The notes: a model not told the origin generated them from the sequence alone. A stretch of 64,000 nucleotides of DNA from JACDAN01 sp963834825 (GCA_963834825.1 CAWICZ010000011.1:26360-90359); one strand, 5' to 3'; positions 28,257-37,390 are shown, counted from the stretch's first letter. Made by a program: numbers and translations.

Positions 28257-28942
28257 AGCTCGACGAGTCCGGTCGCGACGGTCTCGACGAAGCTCGTCGG
28301 ACCGCAGACGAAGGCGAGCGGGTCGCCGTCGATCGGCCACGCGACCTGGTCGAGCAGGGCAGCGTCGACTCGGCGCGCGGGACCGTCCCATCCCGGCGGT
28401 TGCGTTCGGGTCAGGGTGTGGACGACCTCGACTCCATCCGACGGCTCGTCGAGCTCGGCTCGGTAGATGACGTCGTCGAGCGAGCGCGACGAGTAGAGCA
28501 TGCGCACAGGCACTGCCGAGCCGCTTTGGCGCCGGTAGCGAAGAATCGCGCGAAGTGGGACAACCCCGGAGCCTCCCGCGACGAGAAGCAGCGGCGATTC
28601 GTCCTGTGGGCTCCACACGAAATAGCCGCCGACCGGGCCGCGAAGCTCGAGCCCGTCGCTCACCCGTAGCTCCTCCGTCAGGTAGGGCGAGACCTCGCCG
28701 TCCTCGAGCCGCTCGACCGTGATCGCAACCGGCTCGCCCGGCGCGGAGGCGATGGAGTACGAGCGCTCGGCGCGGTAGCCGTCCTCTGCAGTCAGCCGAA
28801 CGTCCAGGTGCTGACCGGCTCGGTGGCCCGCCCAGTCAGGCGCGTCGAGCACGATCGTTCGCACCCTGGCGGTCTCGTCGCTGACCGCCCGGACGGTGGC
28901 GACCTGCCAGGTCAGTCGCCCGAGTACCGCTGTTCGCGCCAC
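28199..28942 (-). CDS. FAD/NAD(P)-binding ferredoxin reductase-like protein
   Basis: A 247-residue flavin reductase: FAD-binding motif RSYSIAS (R-x-Y-S-x-x-S), then the nucleotide-binding LVAGGSGVVPLRAIL and the C-terminal AFVCGPTSFVETV and ERVKTERFG. It would pass electrons between NAD(P)H and a partner. It overlaps the upstream sulfite-oxidase-like gene by 31 bases, a tight pair. The C-terminal codons are part of the 98-bp duplication, of which this gene keeps one copy. Confidence 0.9.
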   Translation of the reverse strand: MARTAVLGRLTWQVATVRAVSDETARVRTIVLDAPDWAGHRAGQHLDVRLTAEDGYRAERSYSIASAPGEPVAITVERLEDGEVSPYLTEELRVSDGLELRGPVGGYFVWSPQDESPLLLVAGGSGVVPLRAILRYRRQSGSAVPVRMLYSSRSLDDVIYRAELDEPSDGVEVVHTLTRTQPPGWDGPARRVDAALLDQVAWPIDGDPLAFVCGPTSFVETVATGLVELGYPQERVKTERFGATGRG

Positions 28943-29517
28943 GGGTCGCCGTAAATGTGGTAGCCGTAGGTCTCCCAGAAGCCGGGCTCGTCCTCCTCAC
29001 GGAGCGCGAGGCCGCGCACCCACTTGGCGCTCTTCCAGAAGTAGAGGTGCGGGACGAGCAGCCGCGCCGGGCCGCCGTGCTCCGGGTCGAGCGGCTCGCC
29101 TCCGTAGGCGAAGGCGACCCACGCCTGTCCGCCCGTCACGTCCTCGAACGGCAGATTGGTCGTGTAGCCGCCGTCGCAGAAGGCGAGCACGTACGGCGCC
29201 TCGGAGCCCGCCTCCTCGAGCAGTGTGTCGACGGAGACCCCTTCCCAGGTCGTATCGAGCTTCGACCAGCGGGTGACGCAGTGGATGTCGACGGTGACGG
29301 TCTCGCTGGGCAACGCTCGGAACTCCTCCCAGGTCCAGGTCTTGCGCTCGTCGCCGTCGACCACCGAGAACGTCCACTCCGCCAACGGCGTGTGCGGTGT
29401 CGGGCCGGCCGAGAGGACCGGGAAATCGTCGGTCACGTACTGACCGGGCGGGACCCGGCTCGTGTCGACATCCTCCTGGCGCCGGCGTCCGCGAAAACCT
29501 CTGGAGATGAAGCTCAC
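28912..29517 (-). CDS. Sulfite-oxidase-family molybdopterin enzyme
   Basis: A 201-residue protein of the oxidoreductase molybdopterin-binding (YedY/SuoX) family. The molybdenum ligand is the Cys in DIHCVTRWSKLDTTWEG, and GGPARLLVPHLYFWKSAKWV is the family's conserved end. No twin-arginine or other signal peptide is visible, so it is probably cytoplasmic, unlike MsrP. With the overlapping FAD reductase and DUF6510 protein it forms a three-gene redox unit. The substrate is unknown. Confidence 0.88.
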   Translation of the reverse strand: MSFISRGFRGRRRQEDVDTSRVPPGQYVTDDFPVLSAGPTPHTPLAEWTFSVVDGDERKTWTWEEFRALPSETVTVDIHCVTRWSKLDTTWEGVSVDTLLEEAGSEAPYVLAFCDGGYTTNLPFEDVTGGQAWVAFAYGGEPLDPEHGGPARLLVPHLYFWKSAKWVRGLALREEDEPGFWETYGYHIYGDPWREQRYSGD

Positions 29518-29570
29518 GGTCCTATCGTGAACCTTTCGTCAAGCGGATGTCGGGGTCTGTTCGGTCCGAT

Positions 29571-29585
29571 GTTCTCCATGCGAAC
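29571..29585. promoter_or_regulatory. Candidate IclR operator, site 1
   Basis: GTTCTCCATGCGAAC, a GTTC-N7-GAAC palindrome 50 bases before the importer operon. It matches sites at 34981 and 35861, next to the IclR gene and its divergent and downstream operons. Confidence 0.6.
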
Positions 29586-29635
29586 AACGGCCCGGTCTGC
29601 GTACATGCTGGTTGAAAACGTGTTAGGACTACGTC

Positions 29636-30478
29636 GTGTCCGTCTCGGGCGTAGCGTCAGCGCGCTCGGCACCTGGGGAGGCTCGGGCGATCCTGGGTTC
29701 CGTCCTCGCGCGGTTGACGCCGATCTTCGCGGCTGCGGTGTCGATTGCCGCCTTCCTCGCCCTCTGGCAGTACGTCTCGACGTCGGGCCTGATCTCGGAG
29801 CAGGACCTCCCGGCGATGACGACGACGTTCCAGGAGCTCTGGAGGATGATGCACACCCAGGCGTTCTGGACCGCCTTCGGTCAGACGGTCCGGGGGTGGG
29901 CGCTGGGCCTCGTGATCGCGACGGTGCTCGCGGTCCCGATCGGGATCGTGCTCGGCTCGAGCGAGTTCGCCGGCAGAGCGTTTCGGATCCCGATCGAGTT
30001 CCTGCGGCCGATCCCGTCGGCGGCACTGATCCCGCTGCTTTTCCTCACCCTCGGCACGACGCTCAATAGTGAGATCTTCCTGGCCGCGTTCGGCGCGTTC
30101 TGGCCGCTGCTCGTCCAGACGATCTACGGCGTTCGCGACGTCGATCCGGTCGCGCTCGACACCGCCCGCTCCTTCGGGATCGGCCGGTTCGAGCGCCTCT
30201 ACCGCATCAAGCTGCCGAGCGCCGTGCCCTACATCGCCACGGGTCTGAGGATCTCGTCTGCCGTCTCCCTGATCCTCGCGTTCACCGCCGAGCTGTTCAT
30301 GGGCATCCCGGGGCTCGGCCAGATCATGAACGTGGCCGAGTCGTTCGGCCTGACGGTTCAGGTGTACGCGATCGCACTCGCCACGGGCTTCCTGGGCCTT
30401 GCGATCTACGTCGTCTTCGCCGCGCTCGAGCGCTGGGCTCTGCGCTGGCATCCCTCCCAGCGGGAGGCGGGCGCATGA
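29636..30478 (+). CDS. ABC transporter permease, NitT/TauT (SsuC) type
   Basis: A 280-residue BPD_transp_1 permease with about six helices and the EAA-like loop DTARSFGIGRFERLYRIKLPSAV that contacts the ATPase. It is one of two permeases in a four-gene importer of the taurine/nitrate/sulfonate type, a class that also takes up aromatic acids such as phthalate. Start GTG 29636. The next permease starts at 30475 with a 4-base overlap. The catabolic genes downstream and a shared operator suggest an aromatic acid as substrate. Confidence 0.88.
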   Translation: MSVSGVASARSAPGEARAILGSVLARLTPIFAAAVSIAAFLALWQYVSTSGLISEQDLPAMTTTFQELWRMMHTQAFWTAFGQTVRGWALGLVIATVLAVPIGIVLGSSEFAGRAFRIPIEFLRPIPSAALIPLLFLTLGTTLNSEIFLAAFGAFWPLLVQTIYGVRDVDPVALDTARSFGIGRFERLYRIKLPSAVPYIATGLRISSAVSLILAFTAELFMGIPGLGQIMNVAESFGLTVQVYAIALATGFLGLAIYVVFAALERWALRWHPSQREAGA

Positions 30479-31263
30479 CGGACAAGCGGCTGTACCACGC
30501 CGCGGCGATCGCCGCGGAGATCGCCGTGCCGGTGGCGATCCTCGCCGCCTGGCAGGTCTGGACCGTCCGCGCCAACGACCCGATGTTCCCGCGCCTGTCG
30601 ACGATCCTCGTCGAGTTCCGCGAGATGTGGCTGTTCTCGCAGGTCGAGTTGCATCTGGTGCCGAGCCTCACGAGGATCCTGCTCGGGTTCGGGATCGCCG
30701 TCGTCCTCGGCGTGCTGCTCGGCATCCCGCTGGGGCTCTCGCGCTGGGGCCGGATGCTCGCGATGCCGCACATCGAGTGGTGGCGGGCGATGCCGCCTCC
30801 GGCGCTGCTGCCGATCTCGGTCGTCCTCCTGCACTCGATCGGGAACCGCCAGAAGGTTGCGTTCATCGCCTTCTTCTGCCTGTTTCCGGTGCTCTTGAAC
30901 ACGATCGACGGGGTGCGCGGCATCGATCCGACGCTCGTCGACACCGCGCGCTCGTACGGCATGGGCCGGCTCGAGCGGGTCCGGAGGATCGTGTTTCCGG
31001 CCGCCCTTCCACAGATCTTCGCCGGGATGCGGACGAGCCTCTCGCTCGCCGTGATCGTCATGGTGCTCACGGAGTACTTCTCGAGCACGAGCGGCGTCGG
31101 CTACGTCCTCCTGATCTCGAAGAACACCTTCCAACTCGTTCCGATGTGGGCGACAATCCTGCTGATCGGGGTCCTTGGCTACTTGCTGAACCTTCTGCTC
31201 CTCCTCGTCGAGCGCCGCGTCCTGCGCTGGCACCGCGGCTGGCGGTTGGCATCACCGGTATGA
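30475..31263 (+). CDS. ABC transporter permease, NitT/TauT type
   Basis: A 262-residue permease, sister of the preceding gene, with the same architecture and an EAA loop at DTARSYGMGRLERVRRIVFPAAL. The two different permeases probably form a heterodimer, since many systems of this class use one permease twice. It overlaps its neighbours by 4 bases on both sides (ATGA at 30475 and at 31260). Confidence 0.88.
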   Translation: MTDKRLYHAAAIAAEIAVPVAILAAWQVWTVRANDPMFPRLSTILVEFREMWLFSQVELHLVPSLTRILLGFGIAVVLGVLLGIPLGLSRWGRMLAMPHIEWWRAMPPPALLPISVVLLHSIGNRQKVAFIAFFCLFPVLLNTIDGVRGIDPTLVDTARSYGMGRLERVRRIVFPAALPQIFAGMRTSLSLAVIVMVLTEYFSSTSGVGYVLLISKNTFQLVPMWATILLIGVLGYLLNLLLLLVERRVLRWHRGWRLASPV

Positions 31264-32099
31264 GCCAGGCGGACGGCGAGATGCTCGAGATCAGGAGCGT
31301 GGCGAAGACCTACGGCAGCGGGGCGAAGGCGACGAGGGCGATCGCGGACGTCTCCTTCTCGGTCGCCGAGCGCGAGTTCGTCTGCGTCGTCGGCCCGTCG
31401 GGCTGCGGGAAGACGACGCTGCTGAAGTGCGTCGGCGGCCTGCTCCGGCCGTCGAGCGGGGAGGTGCTGCTGCGTGGGCGGCGCGTGACCTCGCCGCCGG
31501 AGGAGATGGCGCTCGTGTTCCAGGAGTACGGGCGGTCGCTCATGCCCTGGTCCTCGGTGCGGAACAACGTCGTGCTCCCCCTGCGGCACAAGCGGCTCGG
31601 GCGGAGCGAACGCAAAGAGCTCGTCGAGGACGCCCTCGACGCCGTCGGGCTCACGCGCTTCATCGACCACTACCCCTGGCAGCTCTCTGGCGGAATGCAG
31701 CAGCGCGTGGCGATCGCGCGCGCACTTGCGTACCAGCCTTCGATCCTGCTGATGGACGAGCCGTTCGCGTCGGTCGATGCCCAGACGCGGGGCGATCTCG
31801 AGGATCTCGTGCTTCGCGTACGGGAAGAGTTCGCGATCACGATCCTCTTCGTCACCCACGACATCGACGAGTCCGTCTATCTCTCGGACCGCGTCGTCGT
31901 CCTAACGCATGCACCTACCGAAGTGAAGGAGATCATCGGGGTCGATCTGCCCTTCCCGCGCGACCAGATCGCGACGAAGGAGCTGCAGGAGTTCATGCAC
32001 CTTCGCGGGCACGTCTATCGGCTGATCAAGAGGGAGCAGGGCGAGGGAAGACCCGAACTAGCGACCGTGACAACTGCGACGAAAGGAGAAGAAGCATGA
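31260..32099 (+). CDS. ABC transporter ATP-binding protein, NitT/TauT type
   Basis: A 279-residue ATPase. Walker A GPSGCGKTT, Q-loop in VFQEYGRSLMPW, signature LSGGMQQR, Walker B ILLMDEPFASVDAQT and H-loop VTHDIDE are all present. ATG 31260 overlaps the stop of the permease gene and the gene's own stop overlaps the ATG of the binding protein, so all four genes are translationally linked. It would power import of the ligand held by the next gene's product. Confidence 0.92.
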   Translation: MSQADGEMLEIRSVAKTYGSGAKATRAIADVSFSVAEREFVCVVGPSGCGKTTLLKCVGGLLRPSSGEVLLRGRRVTSPPEEMALVFQEYGRSLMPWSSVRNNVVLPLRHKRLGRSERKELVEDALDAVGLTRFIDHYPWQLSGGMQQRVAIARALAYQPSILLMDEPFASVDAQTRGDLEDLVLRVREEFAITILFVTHDIDESVYLSDRVVVLTHAPTEVKEIIGVDLPFPRDQIATKELQEFMHLRGHVYRLIKREQGEGRPELATVTTATKGEEA

Positions 32100-33342
32100 C
32101 CAGACTCATGCGGCACCGCCGGTCCCGGCGCGTCGGCCTCACTGCGGTGGCCGGGGTGATCGTCGGGCTCGCCGTGTTCGGAGGCGCGGCGGCCAGTGCG
32201 CCGGCCCAGCCGACGACCGAGATCCGGCTGATCACGCTGCCGATCGCCAATGCGCTTCCGCAGCAGCTCGGGATCCGGAAGGGGTTCTTCGCGGCGGAGG
32301 GGATCGAGCTCAAGACGACGACGCTGCAAAGCGGCAACGACGTCGTCCTGGCGATGGCGAACAACAACGGCGACGTCGGCTACGCCGGCTTCGTGCCGAT
32401 GATGATCGGATCGACGAGCGGCATTGCGCTCGAAGTTCTGGCGTCGAGCGAGGTCGAAGGCACTACGGCAGCGGACAACTGGCAGAACATCCTCGTCAAG
32501 GGCTCGAGCTCGATCCGAACGGACCGCGACCTGGCCGGCAAGACGATCGCCGTGAACGCGCTCAAGGGCGTGGGCGAGATCATGATCAAGGCGGCGCTCG
32601 AGAAGCGAGGCATCAGGCTGAGCTCGGTCAGGCTGGTGGCGATCCCGTTCCCGCAGATGCGGTCGGCGCTGAACAACGGCCAAGTCGATGCGATCTGGAC
32701 GCCTGAGCCGTTCCTGTCGCAGGCGCTCAACATCGACAACGCCCGCATCGTCATGGCTCCAGGCCCGGTGCTCGGCAACTACTTCCCGATCGGCGGGTAT
32801 GCCGTCAAGCCGAGCTGGAAGGCCCAGAACCGGAGCCTCGCAGCGCGTTTCCGGCGGGCCGTCAACCGGTCGCTGCTGTACGCGCAGTCGCATCCGGACG
32901 AGATCCGCGCGCTGCTTCCGTCAGGCACCCAGAACGTCCGGCTTCCGATCTGGAGCACCCTGGTGGATCGCGGCAAGCTCCAGCAGCTCGCCGGCTATGC
33001 GAGGAAATACGGCGTCATCACGAGGATGCCGAACATGAAGCAGCTCGTCCCGAACAGCATCGCGAGCGGGCTCGTCCTGCAGGGAACCGTGCAGGGCCGC
33101 CGGGTGCTGCTCCGCGTGGAAGGGCGGACCGGTGACAACGCTGGCCGTCGGCCCGTACACGTTCGTGGTCACCGACAACTCACGGACGCCAGAACTTCAC
33201 GCTGAAGGGCCCCGGCGTGAACCGTCAGACGAGCGTCCGGGGGCGGGGCCGGACGACCTGGACGGTGAACCTCCGCAAGGGCACCTACCGGTACTGGTCC
33301 AGCGCCAATCCGGGAGCGAAGAAGAGCTTCAGGGTCGGCTAG
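32096..33342 (+). CDS. ABC substrate-binding protein with C-terminal cupredoxin-like domain, two frameshifts
   Basis: ATG 32096 has AAGGAG upstream. A signal peptide (TAVAGVIVGLAVFGGAAASA) leads into an NMT1/SsuA-type binding domain: ANALPQQLGIRKGFFAAEGI, then LAGKTIAVNALKGVGEIM, and VDAIWTPEPFLSQAL. After about residue 335 the frame shifts by one extra G at 33131 and one extra C near 33195; repaired, the tail reads LAVGPYTFVVTDNSRTQNF, a TLKGPGVN turn, and GTYRYWSSANPGAKKSF, ending at 33342. That is the fold pattern of small actinobacterial cupredoxin-like domains, but the usual YxCDPH copper ligands are replaced. The combination with a binding protein is unusual. The domain may help anchoring or ligand handling. 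Confidence 0.8.
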
Positions 33343-33346
33343 GGCA

Positions 33347-34955
33347 CTAAGGCGCGAAGGTCGCTGTCGGAGCGATCGCCACGTCGAGGAGCAGCGGCTC
33401 CTCGCGCGTGGCGAGCTCCGGCACGACCTCGTCGAGCGTCTCGACGAGGTCGTCGTGCTCGGTGATGCGCCGCGCCTCACAGCCTTGCGCGCGGGCCAGG
33501 GCGGCGATGTCCACGGCGAAGCTCGGCCAGGGCCCCGCGGCGCCGTGGCGTTCCGCGAGGCGGTCCATGATCGCGTAGCCGCCGTTCGCGAGGATGACGA
33601 ACAGCACGCCGGCGCGGTAGTGGGCGGCGCTCCACAGCGCCTGGATCCCGTACAGCGCCGAACCGTCGCCGACGACCGCGACGACGGGTCGCTCCGGGAG
33701 CGCCATGCGCACGCCGGTCGCGCCCGCGAGCGCGAACCCGAGCCCGCCCATGGCCGCGCTGAGAAAGCCGAGGGGCTCGCGCGCGAGAAGGCGGTCGTGG
33801 AGCTCGGGCCGGTCGACGGGAGCCTCCTCGACGACGACCGCGTCTCGCGGTAGTCGCTCGGCGAGCGCCGACAGGACATGACCCGCCATGCAGCGGCTCT
33901 CCGGGTGCGGGCGGCTCCGGCGCGGGTGGCGGCCGATACTGCTCGGGCGGGCTCGCCTCGCGCGCCGGCAACCGTTGCGCGAGCTCGCGGCACGCTGCCG
34001 CCGGCGGCGCGAGCACGGCGAGCTCCGCCGGGCTGCGGTGGATCTCGTCGGCGTTGTCGCCCACGACCGCGATCCGCGTCCCCGGCTCCGTGAACGCTCC
34101 CGGCGTGTACGGCGACTGGCGGAACACCGGCGCGCCGACGACCAGAATCGCGTCGTAGGGCGCGAGCCGCTCCCGCAGGCGCGGCCGGTCGGCGGGGAGG
34201 ACGCCCGCGAAGAGCCGGTGATCCTGGGGAAAGCCCGCCCGGGCGCCGAACGACTCCTGGAAGACCGGCGCGACGAGCCGTTCCGCGAGCTCGGTCAGCG
34301 CTGCCCAGGTCTCGGGGTCGTCGGCGCCGGCGCCGACGACGAGCGCGGGCGCAGCGGCACCCGAGAGGAAGGCGACGAGCTCGTCGATCGCGGCCGGGTC
34401 CGCGGCGGTGCCCCGCATGACTCTGGCCGGCGCCGCGTCCTCGCGCTCCTCGTCGGCGGGGACGCCCCAGTCGTCCATCGGGGCGATCACGAGCGCCGGC
34501 CCGCGGTGGGTGGCCGCCTCGTGCGCCGCCCGCCTGATCGAGCCCGGGAGATCCTGCGCCTGCACGGGCTGGTCGACCCAGACCGGGTACTCGCCGGCGA
34601 GGCCCTGGAGCCGGCCGGCGAGGAACGGCTCGAAGGCCAGGTGCCGCCGGTCCTGTTGGCCGACGAGCACGACCAGCGGCGCCCGGTTGACGCGCGCGGT
34701 TGCGAGGGCGCCGACCGCGTTGCCGAGGCCGGCCGTGGTGTGGAGCAGGGCAAAGGCGGGCTCGCGGCGGCCGATCGCCCACCCCGTTGCCAGGCCGACC
34801 ACGGACGCCTCATGCAGAGCGAGCACGAAGCGCAGGTCCTCGGGGAGTCCGGCGAGGAACGGAACCTCCGTCGATCCCGGGTTGCCGAAGATCGTCGTCA
34901 AGCCCTGCTCCCGCAGGACGTCGAAGGTCGCGTCACGCACGGTCCGGCCGCTCAT
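33347..34955 (-). CDS. mdlC: Benzoylformate decarboxylase (thiamine diphosphate enzyme), frameshifted
   Basis: It would convert benzoylformate or 4-hydroxybenzoylformate to the aldehyde and CO2. The N-terminal TPP domain has TTIFGNPGSTEVPFL (catalytic Glu at the end of the first part) and LHEASVVGLATGWA; the C-terminal domain has the TPP motif VVGDGSALYGIQALW followed by LANGGYAIMDRL. Near 33890 one extra C shifts the frame; repaired it reads GEPLMAGHVLSALAERL and the length (about 535 residues) is normal. ATG 34955 starts 7 bases after a GATACT box, so the mRNA looks leaderless. It is divergent from the IclR gene and shares an operator with it. Confidence 0.85.
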
Positions 34956-34962
34956 CGGCGCC

Positions 34963-34968
34963 AGTATC
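34963..34968 (-). promoter_or_regulatory. mdlC -10 box, leaderless
   Basis: Minus-strand GATACT, then 7 bases and ATG 34955. With a 17-base spacer the -35 region falls inside the IclR operator at 34981-34995, as expected for a repressor or a close-contact activator. Confidence 0.5.
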
Positions 34969-34980
34969 CCGCAGCGGAAA

Positions 34981-34995
34981 GTTCGGTATGAGAAC
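34981..34995. promoter_or_regulatory. Candidate IclR operator, site 2
   Basis: GTTCGGTATGAGAAC. Its reverse complement differs from site 3 (35861-35875) at 2 of 15 positions. It lies between mdlC and the IclR gene. Confidence 0.65.
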
Positions 34996-35005
34996 ATCCG
35001 TTCAC

Positions 35006-35812
35006 ATGCTGGATACCGGCCGGGAGCGAAACCCCGACTACGTTCAGTCGCTCGAGCGCGGGCTCGCCGTCATCAAGGCCTTCGGGGCGGATTCCCCCGA
35101 GCTGCGGCTGAGCGACGTCGCCCGCGCCACCGGGTTGACGCGCGCCGCGGCCCGCCGGTTCCTGCTGACGCTCGTGCGGCTCGGCTACGTGCGGCAGGAC
35201 GGCACCGCGTTCTCGCTTCGCCCACGCGTACTCGAGCTGGGTTACGCGTACCTCTCGGCGCTCAGCCTGCCGGAGGTCGCCATGCCGCACATGGAGACGC
35301 TCGTGGCGGACGTGAACGAGTCGTCGTCGATCGCGGTGCTCGACGACCTCGACATCGTCTACGTCGCCCGGGTGCCGACCCAGCGGATCATGACGATCAC
35401 GATCGCCGTCGGCACCAGGCTGCCGGCCTACGCGACCTCGATGGGGCGCGTACTGCTCGCCGGCCTCGAGCACGACGACCTCGAGGACCGGCTCGACCGG
35501 ATCGAGCTGGAGCGGCTGACACCGACGACGGTGCCCGATCACTACGCCTTGCGCGAGCAGGTCGATAGGGCGCGCGAGGCCGGCTGGTCGATGGTCGACC
35601 AGGAGCTCGAGCAAGGCGTTCGGTCTGCCTCCGTCCCGATCCGAGATGCGAGCGGAGCAGTGGTCGCGGCGATGAACGTCTCCGTCCATGCCTCGCGCAT
35701 GACGATGCAAGCCCTGCGACGCGAGGTGGTGCCGAAGCTGCTGCGCACCGCGGAAGCGATCGAGAACGATCTGCGCGCGGCCGCACCCGCCGGAGGTGCG
35801 AACACGGCTTGA
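35006..35812 (+). CDS. IclR-family regulator of aromatic catabolism
   Basis: About 268 residues. The N-terminal winged helix reads YVQSLERGLAVIKAFG, LRLSDVARATGLTRAAARRF and LGYVRQDG; the C-terminal effector domain has SSSIAVLDDLDIVYVAR, LPAYATSMGRVLLAG and SMVDQELEQGVRSASVPI, the pattern of the PcaR/PobR/PcaU branch that answers protocatechuate, 4-hydroxybenzoate or adipates. I use ATG 35006 because the ATG at 34988 lies inside the palindrome 34981-34995; either is possible. Genes it would control flank it on both sides and carry the same palindrome. Confidence 0.88.
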   Translation: MLDTGRERNPDYVQSLERGLAVIKAFGADSPELRLSDVARATGLTRAAARRFLLTLVRLGYVRQDGTAFSLRPRVLELGYAYLSALSLPEVAMPHMETLVADVNESSSIAVLDDLDIVYVARVPTQRIMTITIAVGTRLPAYATSMGRVLLAGLEHDDLEDRLDRIELERLTPTTVPDHYALREQVDRAREAGWSMVDQELEQGVRSASVPIRDASGAVVAAMNVSVHASRMTMQALRREVVPKLLRTAEAIENDLRAAAPAGGANTA

Positions 35813-35838
35813 CACGCTCCGGACACCGATGGGAGAGT
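35809..35838 (+). promoter_or_regulatory. Promoter of the aldehyde dehydrogenase-pca operon
   Basis: TTGACA (35809-35814), 18-base spacer, GAGAGT (35833-35838). The same -35/-10 pair with a 17-base spacer occurs at 46077-46105. The operator at 35861 lies just downstream, covering the start region of the transcript. Confidence 0.5.
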
Positions 35839-35860
35839 GCGGTGCGGCAGACGGATGACT

Positions 35861-35875
35861 GTTCTCATGGCGAAC
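35861..35875. promoter_or_regulatory. Candidate IclR operator, site 3
   Basis: GTTCTCATGGCGAAC, 23 bases after the GAGAGT box and 25 bases before the aldehyde dehydrogenase ATG. Binding here would block elongation or initiation of the operon. Confidence 0.65.
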
Positions 35876-35900
35876 ACCGTCGGACGGGAAGGAGCGTGAG

Positions 35901-37370
35901 ATGACCGTCGCAATGGAGAAAGCGGTTCGGAAACTGCACATCGGGGGGGAGTGGACCGACGCGACGGGCGGCGGGACGTTCGAGGACACCGACCCCTTTA
36001 CCGGCGATGTCGTCGCCGGGATTCCCGCGGGCACGAGGGAGGACGCGAAGCGCGCCATCGAAGCGGCCGACAAGGCGTTTCCGGCGTGGTCACAGTCGCC
36101 GCCGGCAGAGCGTCAGCGCGTCTTCCTCAAGGCCGCCGACATCCTCGAGGCCCGCGCCGAGGAGGTCGGCTCGTGGCTCACCCGGGAGACCGGCTGCACG
36201 TTCGGGTTCGCGATGTTCCAGCTCCAGTTCGTCCAGGGCCTCTTTCGGCAGGCCGCCGCGCTCGGCTACCAGCCGATGGGCGAGATCATCCCGTCGGACA
36301 CCGGCGCCCTCGCGATGGGGATTCGCCGCCCGGTCGGCGTCGTCGGCGCGATCGCGCCCTGGAACGCCGCGCTGATCCTTCCGGCGCGCTCGTTCGCCTC
36401 ACCGATTGCGCTCGGCAACACGGTCGTACTGAAGCCGTCCGAGCATTCGCCGTACGTCGGAGGGTTGCTCTTCGCCGAGATCTTCAGCGAGGCCGGCCTT
36501 CCGGAGGGTGTCCTGAACGTCGTCACGCACGCTCCGGGCGAGGCCGGTCCGATCGCCGACGAGCTGGTGGAGAACCCGCTCGTTCGCGTGATCAACTTCA
36601 CCGGCTCGACGGAGAAGGGTCGCCTGATCGCCGAGGCGGCGGGCCGCAACCTGAAGCGCGTCGTGCTCGAGCTGGGCGGATCGAACCCCCTGATCGTGCT
36701 CGCCGACGCCGACCTGGACTACGCGGTCGATGCCGCAGCGTTCGGCGCGTTCCTCCACCAGGGCCAGATCTGCATGTCGGCGCGCCGGATCATCGTCGAG
36801 CAGCCGATCGCCGAGGCGCTGACCGAGCGCCTGGTCGAGAAGACGAAGGGCCTGAAGGCCGGCGATCCCAAGGAGCAGGACACGATCATCGGCCCGCTGA
36901 TCACGGGCGACGCGCTCGCCACCGTCAAGGGCCGGGTCGACGACGTCGTCGCGGAGGGGGCGAAGCTGCTCGCCGGCGGGGAGGCCGAGGGCAACGTGTA
37001 TCGGGCGACGCTCCTCGCGGACGTCCCGAAGGACTCCGAGTTCGCGCGGGTCGAGACCTTCGGCCCGGTCGCCACGATCGAGGTCGTCGAGAACGCCGAC
37101 GAGGCCGTCGAGCGCGCGAACGACACGACGTACGGTCTCTCGGCCGGGATCATCACCTCCGATCCCGACCGGGGCCTCGCTCTCGCTCAGCGGATCGAGT
37201 CCGGGATCGTCCACGTCAACGACCAGCCCGTGGCCGACGAGCCGCAGATGCCGTTCGGCGGCGTCAAGGACAGCGGGTTCGGCCGCTTCGGCGGCGCGGC
37301 GGCGATCAACGAGTTCACGGACCTCCACTGGGTGACGGTGAAGAGCGGCGCCCACCCGTTCCCGTTTTAG
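35901..37370 (+). CDS. Aldehyde dehydrogenase (benzaldehyde/vanillin type)
   Basis: A 489-residue NAD(P)-dependent aldehyde dehydrogenase. Landmarks: PWNAALILPARSFASPIALG, the general base Glu in VLELGGSNPLIV, and the catalytic Cys in FLHQGQICMSARR; the end PFGGVKDSGFGRFG is the family's conserved close. Sequence style is of the benzaldehyde, vanillin and salicylaldehyde group. AAGGAG lies 6 bases before ATG 35901. Sitting between mdlC and pobA-pca it should oxidise the (hydroxy)benzaldehyde made by MdlC. First gene of the long catabolic operon. Confidence 0.9.
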   Translation: MTVAMEKAVRKLHIGGEWTDATGGGTFEDTDPFTGDVVAGIPAGTREDAKRAIEAADKAFPAWSQSPPAERQRVFLKAADILEARAEEVGSWLTRETGCTFGFAMFQLQFVQGLFRQAAALGYQPMGEIIPSDTGALAMGIRRPVGVVGAIAPWNAALILPARSFASPIALGNTVVLKPSEHSPYVGGLLFAEIFSEAGLPEGVLNVVTHAPGEAGPIADELVENPLVRVINFTGSTEKGRLIAEAAGRNLKRVVLELGGSNPLIVLADADLDYAVDAAAFGAFLHQGQICMSARRIIVEQPIAEALTERLVEKTKGLKAGDPKEQDTIIGPLITGDALATVKGRVDDVVAEGAKLLAGGEAEGNVYRATLLADVPKDSEFARVETFGPVATIEVVENADEAVERANDTTYGLSAGIITSDPDRGLALAQRIESGIVHVNDQPVADEPQMPFGGVKDSGFGRFGGAAAINEFTDLHWVTVKSGAHPFPF

Positions 37371-37390
37371 CGATGGGCTGACACGACGGC

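Noticed and set aside
28101..28616. A 171-codon minus-strand frame in the tandem repeat
   Set aside because: It is an out-of-frame reading of the reductase joined to the chimeric repeat; only its last 30 codons resemble protein.
33169..34782. A 537-codon minus-strand frame over mdlC
   Set aside because: Alternate frame of mdlC with Arg/Pro/Gly-rich nonsense; it only catches the true C-terminal frame at no point.
35951..37381. A 476-codon plus-strand frame within the aldehyde dehydrogenase gene
   Set aside because: Second-frame shadow of a well-conserved enzyme.
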